Assembly: GCF_000143535.2 (NCBI RefSeq)
Contig: NC_037311.1
Coordinates: 1,364,001 to 1,428,000 of the forward strand
DNA length: 64,000 nt
Direction: 5' to 3'
DNA from: Botrytis cinerea B05.10
Lineage: Eukaryota; Ascomycota; Leotiomycetes; Helotiales; Sclerotiniaceae
The notes below the pieces were generated by a model. It worked only from the letters and a program-made list of their open reading frames with translations, was not told where the DNA came from and made no database searches. A program made the position numbers and the translations under genes. Positions 24,699 through 37,739 of the stretch are shown one piece after another (position 1 is the first letter of the stretch; the number at the start of each line of letters is the position of its first letter).

Positions 24699-26192
24699 TG
24701 GTCTGGGAATGGGGGGTGAGGGAGGGAGTGGTTGATGGATGGATGGGTTGATGGATGGATGGATATGTTTATTTATTAATTGATACATTTGTTTATTAAT
24801 TGGCTTCTTGATATCAAAGTTTGTTTGAAAGGTAACCTTGTTGCTTATCTATTTTCCTTTGATGTCTTGACTTTTTCTCCGGCTGGGAAATTCAGGGGGT
24901 GGATTCAAGATAAGGAATTGCAGGGCACGCTTGACTTTCCCAGTTTCAATCCGGGGCCCTGGAGAGGTAGTGGGCAGTGGGCAGTGGGCAGGGTGGTTGA
25001 TTAATTCAAGGCACACACGAGACGGTGACAGGGGATTTTCAATGAAACATTTGATTCCACAGTGCGACCTATTCGGCCCTGGCTGGGTAGGGAATGGGTT
25101 ATTAATGGATCGGGATCTGGAATTGGGTTTGCTACTGACCAGTTTAACGTTTAACTGGACGTTCAATCTCTGCCAAGGCGCAAGGCTCAAGGCTCAAGGC
25201 TCAAGGGAGGGATTGGGAGACTGGATGACTCTGTGCTTGGTGGTGTATCGACCTTTCATGATTCAGGGTGTTGGGAAAGCATGTATACGAACGACGACTG
25301 GTGTAGGAATTAGGGGTCCCTTCGGCTAGAAACACAATTGACTTTCATGTCTATCTTGTGTGTGTCGTGAGACAGACAGACGCGCTAGAGTGAGACGGGT
25401 GTGTGCAGCAATGCTGTGATGGATAGATACAATGGTGGGAGGGAGTAGAATGAATGGGATGGAGTCTTGCTATATGATGATGTGATGTGATGTGATGCGA
25501 TATCCTACTCGCCTGCCTCGTTGCTCCTCTCCTTCTCTCCTTCTCCCCTTCTCCCCTTCTCTCCTCTGAATGAACAAACACCTTCATTCATCCATTCATC
25601 CATTCATCCATTCATTCTGAGAACGGGGGCGCTAGTCCTATCTAAGCACCCTCGCATGCCCATCCCTCGTACATCCCTCGCACACCCCTAGCATCAACAT
25701 GACGTAGCTGACAAGAACCCGACCCATTGCCAAGAAGCAGACGAACGGGCGCAAGAAAAGAAAAAGAAAAAAAAAACCTTCACTCCATTCGGGACTCGGG
25801 AGAGACTCGCAACGCCCAATCAAGAGAAGATAGATATTGGTATTTATGGACACTCCCCGATTGAGGACATCGGGAAATGCGTTTGTGAGGAGATCTTCCT
25901 ATCAAATCTCAATATTCGATACCCAGGTAGGTTGGTATGGAAAGAGTGGAAAGGGTGGAAAGGGTAGAAAGGGTAGAAAGGGTAGGTCTGTCTGCACGCT
26001 CTGTTTGTTAGTCTATCTTTCTGGCATTGATTGATTGTACTATGTATCTTGAAAGGCAAATCATCAACTTCCGATCGTCCATTTCTATTTTTGCTCCGAT
26101 TTTGGTTCATATTTCATAGGTAGTCACATTCATATTCGCATTCATTCATTCACATTCATATTCAATTACATACCTTACTTAATCATCCAAAC

Positions 26193-26240
26193 CTTTCCCC
26201 TCCCCTCCCCTTCCCTTCCCTTCCCTTCCCTTCCCTCTTC
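26193..26240. repeat. CT-rich tract (TTCCC repeats)
   Basis: Pure pyrimidine run made of CCCCT then TTCCC units, about 510-560 bases before the channel start codon. Such pyrimidine tracts are frequent in promoters and 5' leaders of filamentous fungi, so a role in transcription start of the channel gene is possible. Confidence 0.85.
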
Positions 26241-26753
26241 CATTCGTTACATCCTCCACCTCTCTTCTCCACTGTCGACGAATCTCTCTCCACTGTCATT
26301 GTCAGTTTCACGCTCACTTCCATCGTCATCATCATCTCGTCACTTTCGCTTTGGTCCCTTTTCTTGTTTCTCTCTCTTCCTCCTTCGTATATACTTTCCC
26401 TTTTCTTTTTCGAATCCCCATATATTCTTCATAAACTCCTATCGCCTCGTCGAGAACGTACGATCTTCAGCCAAATTTGTTCAGATCGACCTTGGGACCA
26501 AACAAACGTCTGGTATAGCTTTCGATTCTCCCAACTCCAATTAATCTGCCTACGGAGATTTCAATCCCTGAATTGGAATCACCTGCACCACGTCAAGATC
26601 CCTCACAGATCTGTTATTGATCGAATCCCCTTATCTTCCATGAGATCGTGGGGTTGATCCTGGGCCCAGTTTTGTAAACAGATCTACCCCATAGCACGAC
26701 TTTTGGGAAATCTGTTCAACGTTCATTCTGTTTCCAGTAAAACTCTCAATATC

Positions 26754-29700
26754 ATGTCAACGCCAATCCAAGAAAAGGAACAATTCTCCTTTCCAGCATT
26801 CCCAGCCGACCCTCACCAAACTCACCACGAGGAACCTTTTCGCCAGGAACGTCGCTCGTCTGACGAAGATGGAACTTTGGGAGACGAACATCCATACGAA
26901 TATCGTCATGACCATCATGACCATCATGACCATCAAGATCAATACGCTGACAACAATCACTTGAAAGTTGCCACGAGTTTTTCCCATGACCCGGAACACC
27001 TGAGCAGAAGAGATCAATCGCCCTTATCTGCCGCTGCACAAAGGGAGCAGTCACGGCGACTTGACGATGACCTTGAAATGCTTCGGGTAGAACGTGTGAT
27101 CTCGAATGAAGAAAAGGGTGATGGCAGCAGTATGGGTAAATCAATGAGGTCGAGATCCAGGGGGCCTAATAGAGAACCTATTGATGATTTCGACGTTGAT
27201 ACTACCCCTATACATGAGAAGACGAAAATATACAGACCGCCAGCACATCCGGCCACATCACTTGCAAAGTTCTTCAAAAAGGTCCACGGCTCTAGCGTCT
27301 TGGTTCGATATTTCGTCTACATCACGCCGTTGACGTTGCTCCTCTTAATCCCTGTTTTGTTTGGACTCCTTCTTTTCGAAAATGCCACGGTTGGGGGTGT
27401 CAAGCTCTTTTGGTTTGGTATCTGGTTAGAGATTGTTTGGTTGACATTATGGCTTGCAAGAGTGAGTGATCGATAGATACTTTGCAAAGCCGAACCTCGC
27501 TAATTACCCCTGAATAGATTATTGCCAAATGCATTCCTTATCCAATGGGAATCGTTTCTAGCTTATTTACAAATAATAACAAGAAATGGAGGGATCTAGG
27601 GAAATCACTAGAGGTTCCAGCGACTTTGTTCTTTTGGTGGCTGGCTGTTGAAATTTCCTTTCTCCCAACCATGAAGAACCACCATCTTAATGGAAACAAG
27701 GGCACTCGCAGTTGGGAAAACACCTGCAACAAGATCATTGTATCTGTGCTTGTCGGAGCCACCTTGAACTTTGTCGAGAAAATCATCATTCAACTCATTG
27801 CCATCAGTTTTCACTTACGAACCTACGCCGACAGAATCGAGATCAACAAATTTCAAATCCAGAGTTTAGTAAAGTTGTACAAGTATTCCAAGGAAAAGAT
27901 TCTTGAGAAAGATGAGGATTTCATGGACCGTAGTGGGAACGCAGGTGGCACAGCGGGTGCGCGTACTCCGATGGCTTATGTCAACAAGGCTCAGAAAAAT
28001 GCGAAGAATGTCTTTACCAAGGTTGGAGACGTAGCTGGTAAAGTAGCCGGAGACTTTACGGGAAGAGCTGTAACATCAAGTACTCACCCACATCAAGTGT
28101 AAGAATTCTTAAGGCTGTAGATTATGACTATGCTGATTGTACATTCTAGAATTCTTCAACTTCTCAACACGACAACCGGATCTCAAGTACTTGCTCGAAG
28201 ACTTTACCGAACCTTTGTGCACGACGACATGGACACTATCCTGGCGGAGGATCTAACACTAGCTTTTGACAACGAAGAAGAAGCTGAGGCAGCATTTGCC
28301 ATGTTTGATAAAGATCTGAACGGTGATATCTCGATGGAGGAACTCGAAACAGTTTGCGTTGAAATTGGACGAGAACGCAAAGCAATCACCGCTTCCCTCA
28401 AGGATCTGGACTCAGTCGTCAGCAAACTCGACGATATACTCTTATTCATCGTTGTTGTCATTACCATTTTGGTATTCGTCTCTTTGATTTCTACTTCTGC
28501 ATCTGGTGTCTTGACATCAGCTGGCTCTACTGTCTTGGCTCTTTCTTGGTTATTTACCGCAACTGCCCAAGAGTTCTTGCAATCCATCATCTTCGTTTTC
28601 GTCAAGCATCCTTTCGATGTTGGTGACCGAGTTACAATCTACGGAAATACTGGGGCCAAGTTACAAGGAGATGATTATTTCGTGAAGGAAATTTCACTTC
28701 TCTTCACCGAATTCAAAAAGATGGAAGGTCATGTTGTACAAGCCCCGAACAGTTATCTCAACACTCTCTTTATCCTCAATCAGCGTCGTTCAGGAGGTCT
28801 CGCCGAAGCGGTTCCTATCACCGTCAAATTCGGCACTTCCATCGAGCAACTCGAACAACTGCGCGAAGAACTCGTCAAGTTTGTCAAATCCGAAAAGCGC
28901 GAGTACCAAGGCAAGATCATCACCGAAGTAACAACCATCTACGAAAACTACTCCATCACCTTCAACGTCGTCTTCTTCTACAAATCTAGTTGGCAAAACG
29001 AATTATTGCGTCTCCAACGCCGCAACAAATTCATCATCGCCATGATTTGCGCAATGGAAGATATAGGAATCCAAGGTCCACGCCAACGTCTCGCAGGTTT
29101 CACTCAAGAAAACCCCGTCTTCCTCAATGGTTCCTATCCACCTCCCTACAACCCCAACCCCGAACCCTCTGATTTAGGATCTGGACCAGGTCCCCGCTCA
29201 GGATCTCTCGCCCGCGAAAACTCACACATGGGTGAACACGAACCTCAAACCGGACCCCAGAACGCCCCAGGCGTCAACACACACCCCTCCATCCTCCGAC
29301 GCCACGTCTCGGGCTCCCAATCCAACGTTCGTCGCCGCGGCGAATCCCTCTCCGCAATGAACAAACGCGTCGATTTCTCCCTCGGCATGCAAGGCATGTC
29401 CTCAGGCATGGACCTCGGCGACGTCTTCGACGACAAACCACGCGTGCGCGTCCCCGACGTAACCCTCACCTCTGCCTCTCCCGGTCCTCACTCACGAACC
29501 AGCCGCGAAAATCAATCCCGAGACCGCGAGGAGTCTCTTGCGCGGCAATCCACACGGGAGTCCCGCGACTCGCAACTCGCACAGGTCACGTCGGCGAATA
29601 GCACGCGCACGCATCGGAATCGCTTCTTCTCGCGCGGAAGAGGGAAATTTTCCGGTGGAGGTGGACCCGTGGATGAAGATGGAACGAGTTTGGATGAGCT

Positions 29701-29947
29701 GGAATCGGGATTGCATTCGCAGGGTAGGGATATGCATAGTCGAGACATTCACAGTAGTGAATTGAGAGATATCCCCGAAGCATCGGGATATTCGACGGCA
29801 AACGCAAGTCCAGGGGGGAGAATTGATCCGCGGTCCGGAGTGGTGAGTTCGCAGGCGGTGCAGAGTGATAGTGTGAGAGATAGGGGGGATTTGCCGACGG
29901 CGGGGAAGATTGGGGGACCGCCTCGACGGGCCTTTACGGGAATTTAG
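26754..29947 (+). CDS. MscS-family mechanosensitive channel with EF-hand
   Basis: Eukaryotic MscS-like ion channel related to the fission yeast ER channels Msy1/Msy2, which regulate Ca2+ on hypo-osmotic shock. Three exons: 26754-27461, 27518-28098, 28150-29947; introns 56 and 51 nt; 1028 aa. The His/Asp-rich N-terminus contains an [11 protein letters not shown] repeat. The first helices lie at about 184-236 ([18 protein letters not shown]...). A canonical EF-hand is near 475-500 ([15 protein letters not shown]; Asp, Asp, Asn, Asp, Glu at ligand positions). The pore helix region covers about 524-590, ending in [17 protein letters not shown], the MscS beta-domain entry. The last 330 residues are disordered and rich in Ser, Arg and Pro. 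The start is the first ATG after a stop-containing leader; a 5' UTR intron ending at TTTCCAG just upstream is possible. Confidence 0.9.
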
Positions 29948-30834
29948 ATTAGGTTGGGAAGAGGGGGAGGGGGGGTTGTATAGAATAGAGAGGAGGGGAG
30001 AGAAAGAAAAGGAGAATTCATGATATTTAGCGGGTGCGTGCGTGCATATAGAAGATGGTATTTGATTGCGAACGAGCGTTGAGCATAGATAGCGAGGAAC
30101 GAGATTCAAGAAGTCAAGTAAGGAAGAAATCCTACAGGCGGGCGAATTTATGATCGATAGATCGATAGATGATTTTGAAATTTGCATTGGCATTGCCATT
30201 TGCACAGCACGATAGACGATAGAGAGAAGGCACTTAGGGCAGGGCAGGTAAACAATTACCTCGTACCTACGAGCTTAAGAGTAATGAATTATCTTAATTT
30301 CACTGTTATTACACTTGCGTTTGATTTACATGACACCCGATGAACGAATGCACATCCAGCATCCAATACAAGCAAACCCACCCAATCAGAATATCACCGT
30401 AAAATTAATAAAAAGATCCATTGCATTCTTGATATCTTCGCCACGAACCTAGCTACCAAAAGAATACACGATACTAACATGTACATTCAACGGATTTCGT
30501 TCCCAGCTGATATGCTCTCGCCTCGCCTCGCCTCACCTCTACTCCTCAACTGCAATGAACCCACCATGCGTATTTGAAAGGAAACACGAATAAACCAATC
30601 CCCATTCCCCATTCCCCATTCCCTCAAAGTAGAAGATAACACACTCAAAAAAATGCAAATTAAAAAAAACGAAACCAGACAAACATCGAAAACACCTTGT
30701 CAACACCTAATTCTACCGCATCAAAGAGCAGAAAGAAAAATCGAAGCCAATATTGTCTGGTCATGAATCTCATCTCTCGTAACACGTGCTCAACGAGCCA
30801 ACCAACAGCTCAACTCTGTTCCGGTGTTTATACC
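29948..30834. other. Intergenic, convergent 3' regions
   Basis: About 890 bases between the 3' ends of the channel gene and the NTF2-like gene. Only short repeats (CATTCCC near 30600) seen. Confidence 0.6.
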
Positions 30835-32597
30835 TTAGAAGTCCCAGAAACCACCACCGGTAGCCTTTTGATTTTGGGCTTTGCCAGGGCGACCGTTGCG
30901 GAATTTGCTTCCTACACCGTTGAGGCCACCGGCTTCCTCGCCATCAGAATCATCTCCAAAACCCCAACTTCTGCCTGCACCTTTGCTACCGCCCATTCCA
31001 TCACCCATTGTCTTGATGCCAGTATTTTGCTGATTGCGCTGGGAAGTCTTGTTGATTTCAGACAATGGTTCCTTGGTAGAAGTGGAGCGACTTGGTGAAG
31101 CAGGATCATTCTCCTTTTTGGCATTCTTCTCAATAGGTGATTGATCGTACGTGTCCCAGTTAGCACCCATCATCTTCACAGCCTTGGCTCTATCTTCTGC
31201 CATGTGAGTAGGAGGAGCCTGTCCAGTTACTGGTGATTCATCAGCCATGCTGAAATGCGGATTAAAGTCCTTGGTTCTGTCCTTGGCATTTGCAAGACCT
31301 GTAGTATTTTTCTTTGCTGGCGTTTCACTTCCATTCTCATCAAATAGAATGTCCTTGTAAAGCCCAAGTCCATTGTTGTTCCCCTGTCCACGAGGTCTTT
31401 CAACGATACGACGATCCTTTTGAGGAGTGGCTTCGTCTTGGAATTCAAAATGTGTCTGAGCATCCTTGCGAGGCTTCTCGGTTTTCTTGAATTTGACTGG
31501 ACTATCCAAGACTTCATCATCACTGTTACCCCAATGACGAACTTCAGCTGCACGAAGAACTTTAGTAGGAACAACCTTTTGTGGGGTTTTGAAATCATCA
31601 AAGCCCCATTGACTTTTATGTTGACCCTTGCTACCCTTGCCAGTTGGTGGTCGCTCGGGTTCCTCTCCCTCGGGGGCATCGGTGAAATCGAAGTGCTCAT
31701 ACCTAGCTGGATTTGGGCGATACATGACATCCTTGGACTTCTCACGGATAGGGCTATCTGGTGTATGTTCTTCCTCATCGGCATCGAAGAGTCGAGATGG
31801 TGCGAATTTCTTGGAAGCGCCTGCTTTGGGGGGAGAAGGGCCATCGTCTACTGTCGAGGAATTCTTGTTAACAAAAAGATCATGATAGTCCCGAGGGGCT
31901 GGCTTTGCGGATACACTGGCAGGGACTTCGGCCGGACGGGACTTTGATCCAGTATCTTCACGGGGAGTAAACAAGGAAAGGCTTGCGTGCGGGTCGCGCA
32001 ACACGTTCTTGGAATTACCTCTGGCGCGAGCGAGCGGGTCCATGTTCGAAGAAACGTCTGACATACCAGTATTCTTGACGCTTGATGCAATGAGCTTGAT
32101 CTGATCCTTTCCATCCCGGATTGGCCAGTTTCGTCCAGTCTTTCCGATAACATCAATTAATTTAAGAAGTGAGCCCTGGTCCCAGTTTTGTCGAATTTGC
32201 TGGATCTTTCCGTTGGCATCGAAACTCACGATATGGATCTGCCACTATTAGTATGCGGTATACCAAAAACATCCAGCACCAAACTTACGATTGGAAAGGT
32301 GACGGTGCGATCAGCGAGAAAGTTGTCATCCAGTCCAGGTAAATAGGATCCTCCGGAGGTTTTGAATTCAATGGTTGTGTGGATTTCTGCGGCGATGGAG
32401 GAGGGTCCTTCTACAGTATTTAAGAAGGTTTCCTCCTTCTTCTCCAGTTGGTGGTTTTGTCCATTTAAATGCTTGACGACATCGGAAGCTCCATGAACAG
32501 TGATCAGAGTTGTAATGAAATGGAGAGAAGCATCAGTTGTGAGCAAGGAGGGGTTTGGGGCAGCCAGAAACTGCTTATAAGCAGATTGTAGTGACAT
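30835..32597 (-). CDS. NTF2-like domain protein with repeated aromatic/acidic/[ST]P motifs
   Basis: Uncharacterised fungal protein. Two exons: 32597-32289 and 32238-30835, intron 50 nt (GTAAGT donor); 570 aa. Residues 1-140 form an NTF2/SnoaL-like fold by pattern: helices (SLQSAYKQFLAAPNPSLL), then strands with IHTTIEFKT and VSFDANGKIQQIRQNWDQGSL. The rest is hydrophilic and disordered but holds about ten copies of a short pattern: one or two aromatic residues, acidic residues, then Ser/Thr-Pro or more acid. Examples are HFDFTDAPE, QWGFDDFKTPQK, HWGNSDDEVLDSP, HFEFQDEATPQK, NWDTYDQSP, SWGFGDDSDGEE, and the very C-terminus GGFWDF. Such motifs suggest docking sites or phospho-regulation, but no function is known to me. 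Confidence 0.8.
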
Positions 32598-35500
32598 TTT
32601 TTCGAGGTTGCGATGGTTTCTGTTGGAATACACAACAGATGCAGGTTGATGCAAAGAAGAAAGTTGTGGTCGACTATGAGGGATGGAGGTGTCTCAGATT
32701 GCGTGAACTTCAATGAATCCGGTACCGTATTGTTGTTGGCAAATTGTGGATATGAAGAGGAGGTTTCCTGTGGAAGGGGAGAGGATGGAAAGGAAGGAAG
32801 AGAGTAGATGGATAGTTGTATGTTTACAGATTCGCGATTTCTATTATCATTATCGTTGCCGTGTTCACTTTATTATGATGAATACGGTTTCGCCTAACAA
32901 AAACAAGATTTTCCATACAAACATTGAGATTCGATGTATAGGTAGGTATATATGTATGTCAATAAGTATATAACTTATATGTGTTACGTTTATTGCTTGT
33001 CACTCTTTCAATCACATTTGTTGTACTCGTATATACCAGATATACACATGCATAGGTGGGTAGGTAAGGCAAGGCTCTTGGAGATTCAGGGGAACTCAAC
33101 AAGGCTGTGAGGGGAAACGTTTGGATTGATCCGGATTGTTTGTTTACATTGCTTCCTCTTTGCCCAATGAGATTTAGTCTTTCACACTTCACTGCCCTAG
33201 CAACGGTACTACTGCACGTCAAATGCGCCAGGGAAGCTAGAAGGATATGTTCTTATGTTTCAGAGCAGCGAATGGGGCAAGACTGTGATGAAATCAATAA
33301 GATGAGTTATATATGGGGATTAATGCTCGCTTTGATTGTATACTTCGTGCTGAACGGAGTACATTCTATAGTCGTTTGCGGGACTCCGAACAACAACCTC
33401 TCCTATACCATTGCATTATGGAGTATTCTTCAAAGTGTATACACAACAAGTAACATGCAGCACACTCATTGTCACTGCATGAGAGAATGATATAAAATAG
33501 CATCCAACTATCAACCCTTCAATCGGGTGACTGTTTTCGTTTCTTTGCTGTTCTTGAACTTTACATTCCGGTTTCTGTCTGATGATGGACTCAGATAACA
33601 TGGCCCCGAGAATAAGAGTAGAAGAAGCTGTATTACAAGCTCGCGGCTACGTACGAGCGAATCTCAATAGACAAAACGACTTATCTAGGGTGCATCCTGA
33701 TCGTTGAATGTCTCATACCATACTCAACATGTTGGAGATAATATCTATGTAGGTAAGCTTCATAACGTTTATGCTATTTGTTAAACACAATATTGAACTT
33801 AATTCATATCACCCAATCCCAAGGATTGTATCTATCAAATATAAAAATATCGAATCCGATGAGCTTTTAGGCTTAACATGCATGTTAGACTAGTAAATGA
33901 TTAAAGGCTTCTTCCTAGGATAACAAGGGATTCGTTCATCATCTCTCCAAAAACTGCAATAACTCATTGCTTCGATCACCACTATCTCTCTCAGCCTCGT
34001 TAAAAACAGCATATCAAGAGACATCCCCCAGCTTTTTATTTGTACGTGTTTCCAGATCCCTCTCGATAGATATAATCACAGGAACTATTCTTGAACAGCC
34101 TCGGAGAAATGCTAATATCTAACCCTTTGAAGCCTCAAGATTTACCTTCAGGAAGACGAGAATACTATTGGAATCATCTCTTCTGGGAGAATACAATTCT
34201 AGTTGGTAAAATCCCCTCTTCAAAATAACAAAAATGGCTCCTATGTCTTCAAAATAAACCTTTGGTTTCTACAATATCAAGGTCCACTCCCACAAGAGCA
34301 TCTTCAAATCTTGCTTCTAATCTAGTATCTATAATTCTAATCTACAACTACCATTTATCTCTCAAACTCGCTTTTATTTGTCTCCGACCCCTATCACTGT
34401 TGAGGTTATATTATCCATATCATCATTGGCATCCTTCCCAGGAAACTTGGGCCCAAGAGCAATATTCGTAGGATACAAGATATCGAGACATGATTGAACG
34501 TTTTTCTGACAAGGACGGATCCCTTTGTTGTTGTTCTGGTTGTTTAAGAAAAATCAGAAAAGAAGTCGACCATCATCGCTGATTTCATGTACTAACGAGG
34601 TAGTGACCGAGATATATTCTACATCCTCATTCCCAACGTTTTTCATCTTCAAACTAAAATTCCTCCGGGGATCCAAGGGATCAGGGATAACATTTTTGAT
34701 AGCACAGTTGGCGGCGGAATTGTTGTTGTTCTGGTCAAGCATCGAAGCGAAGGGAAGTGGTTCATCTTCGCCGATGATAGAACATTCATCACCCGTTAGT
34801 GTAGGTCGAGCTGCGGTTTTAGTGTTATTGTTGTTTTCCATCACCAGTTCTAGAAGTGGTTCATCTTCTCTGCATGACTTGTTGATATGAAAACCGACAT
34901 CGAGGCCATCGTGATGATTGAAAGACGACAGTGAGAAGAAAACCGAAACAGACAGATGCGGTTTGACACAACCCTTTGATGATGTGAAATATAATGGCTT
35001 TACATACTTTGCTCCTATATCCCGCCCCTTTCCCCCTTCTCCTCTCTACCCCGCAGTAGCATCATTCAATATCGCATAGGGTGAAAAGCCTCAATTCTAC
35101 TCAAGTCTTACGCTCCGCTAGCTTATCAATCATAAGGGTGGAAAACGGAGCCAACGTGAATCCAGAAGGTGGTGCATAAACCGTTAGAATATTGTTCCAT
35201 CAACTTAAACAAAACTTCGCTTGGCTGCAGGTTCGGATACTCGCCCATTAGCTATCGATCCATCGTGTAATGAATGGCGATCAGCATGAAGGAAGGAATC
35301 GGAAACATAAACTCCATTCATATGATACTCATCCACTTGATCAGTCACAGACACGTTTTCAATTTTCGTCTTTTATCCCTTTGACGAAACAAAGTAGTCT
35401 TCTTGTAAACGTCCAGGGCAGGATTTCCAAAGAGGATCAAAAGTGATGCCTCACTAAAAACACCCCGTTCATCTACAGAGTCAAAAGTATGGTGATCATA

Positions 35501-36437
35501 GCCGCATCATGAAACGCACGAATGATGACATCAAAGTTTGCAGAAAGGAAATACTATCATTCAGACAACCTCATCCACTCAAACTTCACTGCGTCCTTCT
35601 GAATTCTAATCTCCTCTCTCGTCCTTCCATTTTCTTCTTCTATCCTTCTCTCTCCGCTTTATCTTCCTTACCAGCCCAAGTTCCATCAAATCCACGTCAT
35701 TTCCTTGATATTTTGGCGCAGATTATCGTGAACGGTCTATCAACTATGAAATGACCAGTTATGGAGATTGAAAAATTATAGGGACTAACTACCACTTTGT
35801 GATGGTGCTTTGTCCGTCGCCATTCTCGATCCCTAGCATCGAACAATCAAGACAGTGGTATCTTAAGAAATCATCTTTCTCGCCCAATGAAGCAGATGAA
35901 GCTCTACTAACACCGGTATCTTATGCCTGCCGCTATAGTAACATACTGAGCGATCTATGAAGTAGTCAGGAGTATTGACATTGAGCAAAATATCGTCTGT
36001 ATCATATTGTCTACACTTGTAACAATGTGGTCTTCCAAACTGAGGCTATTGGGCATCAAAAAGGAATCTGACTTGTGTTAATTAACACAATACTCGGTGA
36101 CTTATCTGAACCCAACTTCTCTCTGTTGTAGTGCCAGTCTCGCAGGTCTTCTTGAAAATAAGAGAATAAGAAAATAAGAAAGTAAATTTAGTACAGCATC
36201 TCGAGAGCATAGAGATTAGATAGGTCCTTTCGTTGTCTCAGGCGAACCCATAAAATATCCGAGCTTAACAGTAGTAGCCTTCCACCCTCCACCCTTCCAG
36301 AAGCTCCCCGGCTACCCCACCTCAAGCTTCATCTACCTAACAACCATCAGATCCTCAGCCTTGAGCAGTAATATAAACTTGAAAGTTTTCTGGCACAATT
36401 CCACAGTGCTAAGACAATCAAGGTAACTTTATTGATC
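32598..36437. other. Intergenic, 3.8 kb
   Basis: Divergent-side region between the NTF2-like gene (-) and CSN4 (+). No confident gene. A minus-strand frame at 34554-34841 (95 aa, Asn runs) and plus frames at 33107-33490 and 34525-34890 show no domain and no exon support. Bases nearest each end presumably hold the promoters. Confidence 0.5.
34554..34841 (-). other. Doubtful ORF with Asn runs
   Basis: 95-codon frame from an ATG, hydrophilic, with two related segments: EDEPLPFASMLDQNNNN inside it and, just upstream in the same open frame, EDEPLLELVMENNNN. The similarity reflects a short imperfect DNA duplication (GTGGTTCATCTTC seen twice on the plus strand). No family recognised; it could be a chance frame. 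Confidence 0.2.
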
Positions 36438-37739
36438 ATGGTATCTCAAAAGATAGCAGAAGCTCTGCAGCAGATTGCAAGCTCAGAGGAAAAGCAACAA
36501 GGCTACACCACCCTCCTTTCAAACGCTCAATTCACATCTACACCAGCAGAGTTACCTGACGACTTAATCGCTATATTCGATGCCATATTTGCAGATGCTT
36601 TAGGCATAGTTGCTACGCGATCTGTTATCGTGTCATTTGTCGATGCACTCAAAGCCATCAATGACAATGAAGCCAAGGTCACAGTCGGTCAACATGCCTT
36701 ATCGACACTTAGTGAACAAGCATCCTCATTCGAAGAACAAAATGCGCAAATACGTGAGCTGATGGCCACAGCGTACGAAGACGACGAAGATAACCTTGCA
36801 GCTGCCAAAATATTAGCTGGCATCGTTCTGGAATCATCGCAACGAAAAGTCACAAATGAGGAGAAAGTTCGTTGTTGGATTCGTATTACTCGCAACTATC
36901 TCGAGGTGGACGATACAACGCTCGCAGAGCAATACCTGAACAAAGCCAAGAACGTTATTTATACAGTCGAGGACCGTGATCTGAACCTGCACTTTCAACT
37001 CAGTCAAGCACGTATCCATGATGCCAGGAGGAATTTCTTAGCCGCTGCTCAAGGTTACCAGGATATCAGTTTCTTGCCTGTCATCGCCGAGGAAGAGCGT
37101 TTGCACACTCTCAGTATGGCCATTAAGTGTGCTGTTCTGGCACCTGCTGGTCCCCTTCGAAGCCGTGCTTTAGGCAGGTTGTATAAGGATGAGCGAGCTG
37201 CTGGATTAGACGAATTTAGTATTTTAGAGAAGATGTTCCTAGATCGCTTATTGTCTCCCGAAGAAGTATCTAAGTTTGCAGAAGGTTTGGCTACACATCA
37301 ACTCGCAAAGACCTCGGATGGTACCACTGTCTTGCAAAGGGCAGTTGTGGAGCACAATCTAAGGGCTGCGTCGAGATTATACAACAACATTCGCTTCGAG
37401 GCTCTTGGAGAGATATTGGATCTTGATGGAGACAAGGCCGAGGAAACTACCGCAAGTATGATTGAACAAGGTCGATTAGTCGGTAGGATTGATCAAGTAG
37501 AGAGGGTCATTTGGTTCGAGGGTGGAGAAGCTACTGGGGAGAAAGGTAGCGGTAGATCCGAAGGGATTGTTGGAAGGGAACTGAGAAGATGGGATGCTAA
37601 TGTTCAAAATTTGGCCGAAGAAGTTGAGAAAGTGACTTCTGAGTTGCAGCTAGTTTATCCGGTGAGTAAAATTGTACATCATCCGTTGGCACCGCTAATG
37701 TTGGTTTAGGATTTTGTCGCTGCAAATCTGGTGGTATGA
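36438..37739 (+). CDS. CSN4: COP9 signalosome subunit 4
   Basis: PCI-domain subunit of the COP9 signalosome, which removes Nedd8 from cullin-RING ligases and in filamentous fungi affects development and light response. Two exons: 36438-37661 and 37710-37739, intron 48 nt; 417 aa. Helical repeats fill residues 1-250 (including YLEVDDTTLAEQYLNKAKN and HDARRNFLAAAQGYQDIS, which are typical of subunit 4). The PCI winged helix follows (VVEHNLRAASRLYNNIRFEA). The final exon codes for only nine residues (DFVAANLVV), restoring a C-terminal helix that an unspliced reading would replace by an unrelated tail. The start is the first in-frame ATG. Confidence 0.93.

Larger units (their letters stand above)
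23210..26753. other. Simple-repeat-rich intergenic region and long leader of the MscS channel gene
   Basis: 3.5 kb with no credible gene. It is dense in microsatellites: GATTGA runs (23430-23462), (GT)14, G-rich tracts (23960-24110), GTATGG runs (24150-24195), (GGTTT)9, ATGG runs (24733-24765), ATTCATCC runs (25582-25617), GGGTAGAAA runs (25945-25985) and a long CT tract. The plus strand is purine/G-rich in the first half and pyrimidine-rich near the channel gene. The long open frames in this interval simply read through the repeats. Confidence 0.7.

Noticed and set aside
29492..30205. 237-codon minus-strand frame opposite the MscS channel C-terminus
   Set aside because: Shadow of the Arg/Ser-rich coding strand; no domain of its own.
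31227..31844. 205-codon minus-strand frame overlapping the NTF2-like gene
   Set aside because: Off-frame shadow of the real exon on the same strand; composition not protein-like.
33107..33490. 127-codon plus-strand frame
   Set aside because: Has hydrophobic stretches but no recognisable family, no introns and no neighbouring support; consistent with chance.
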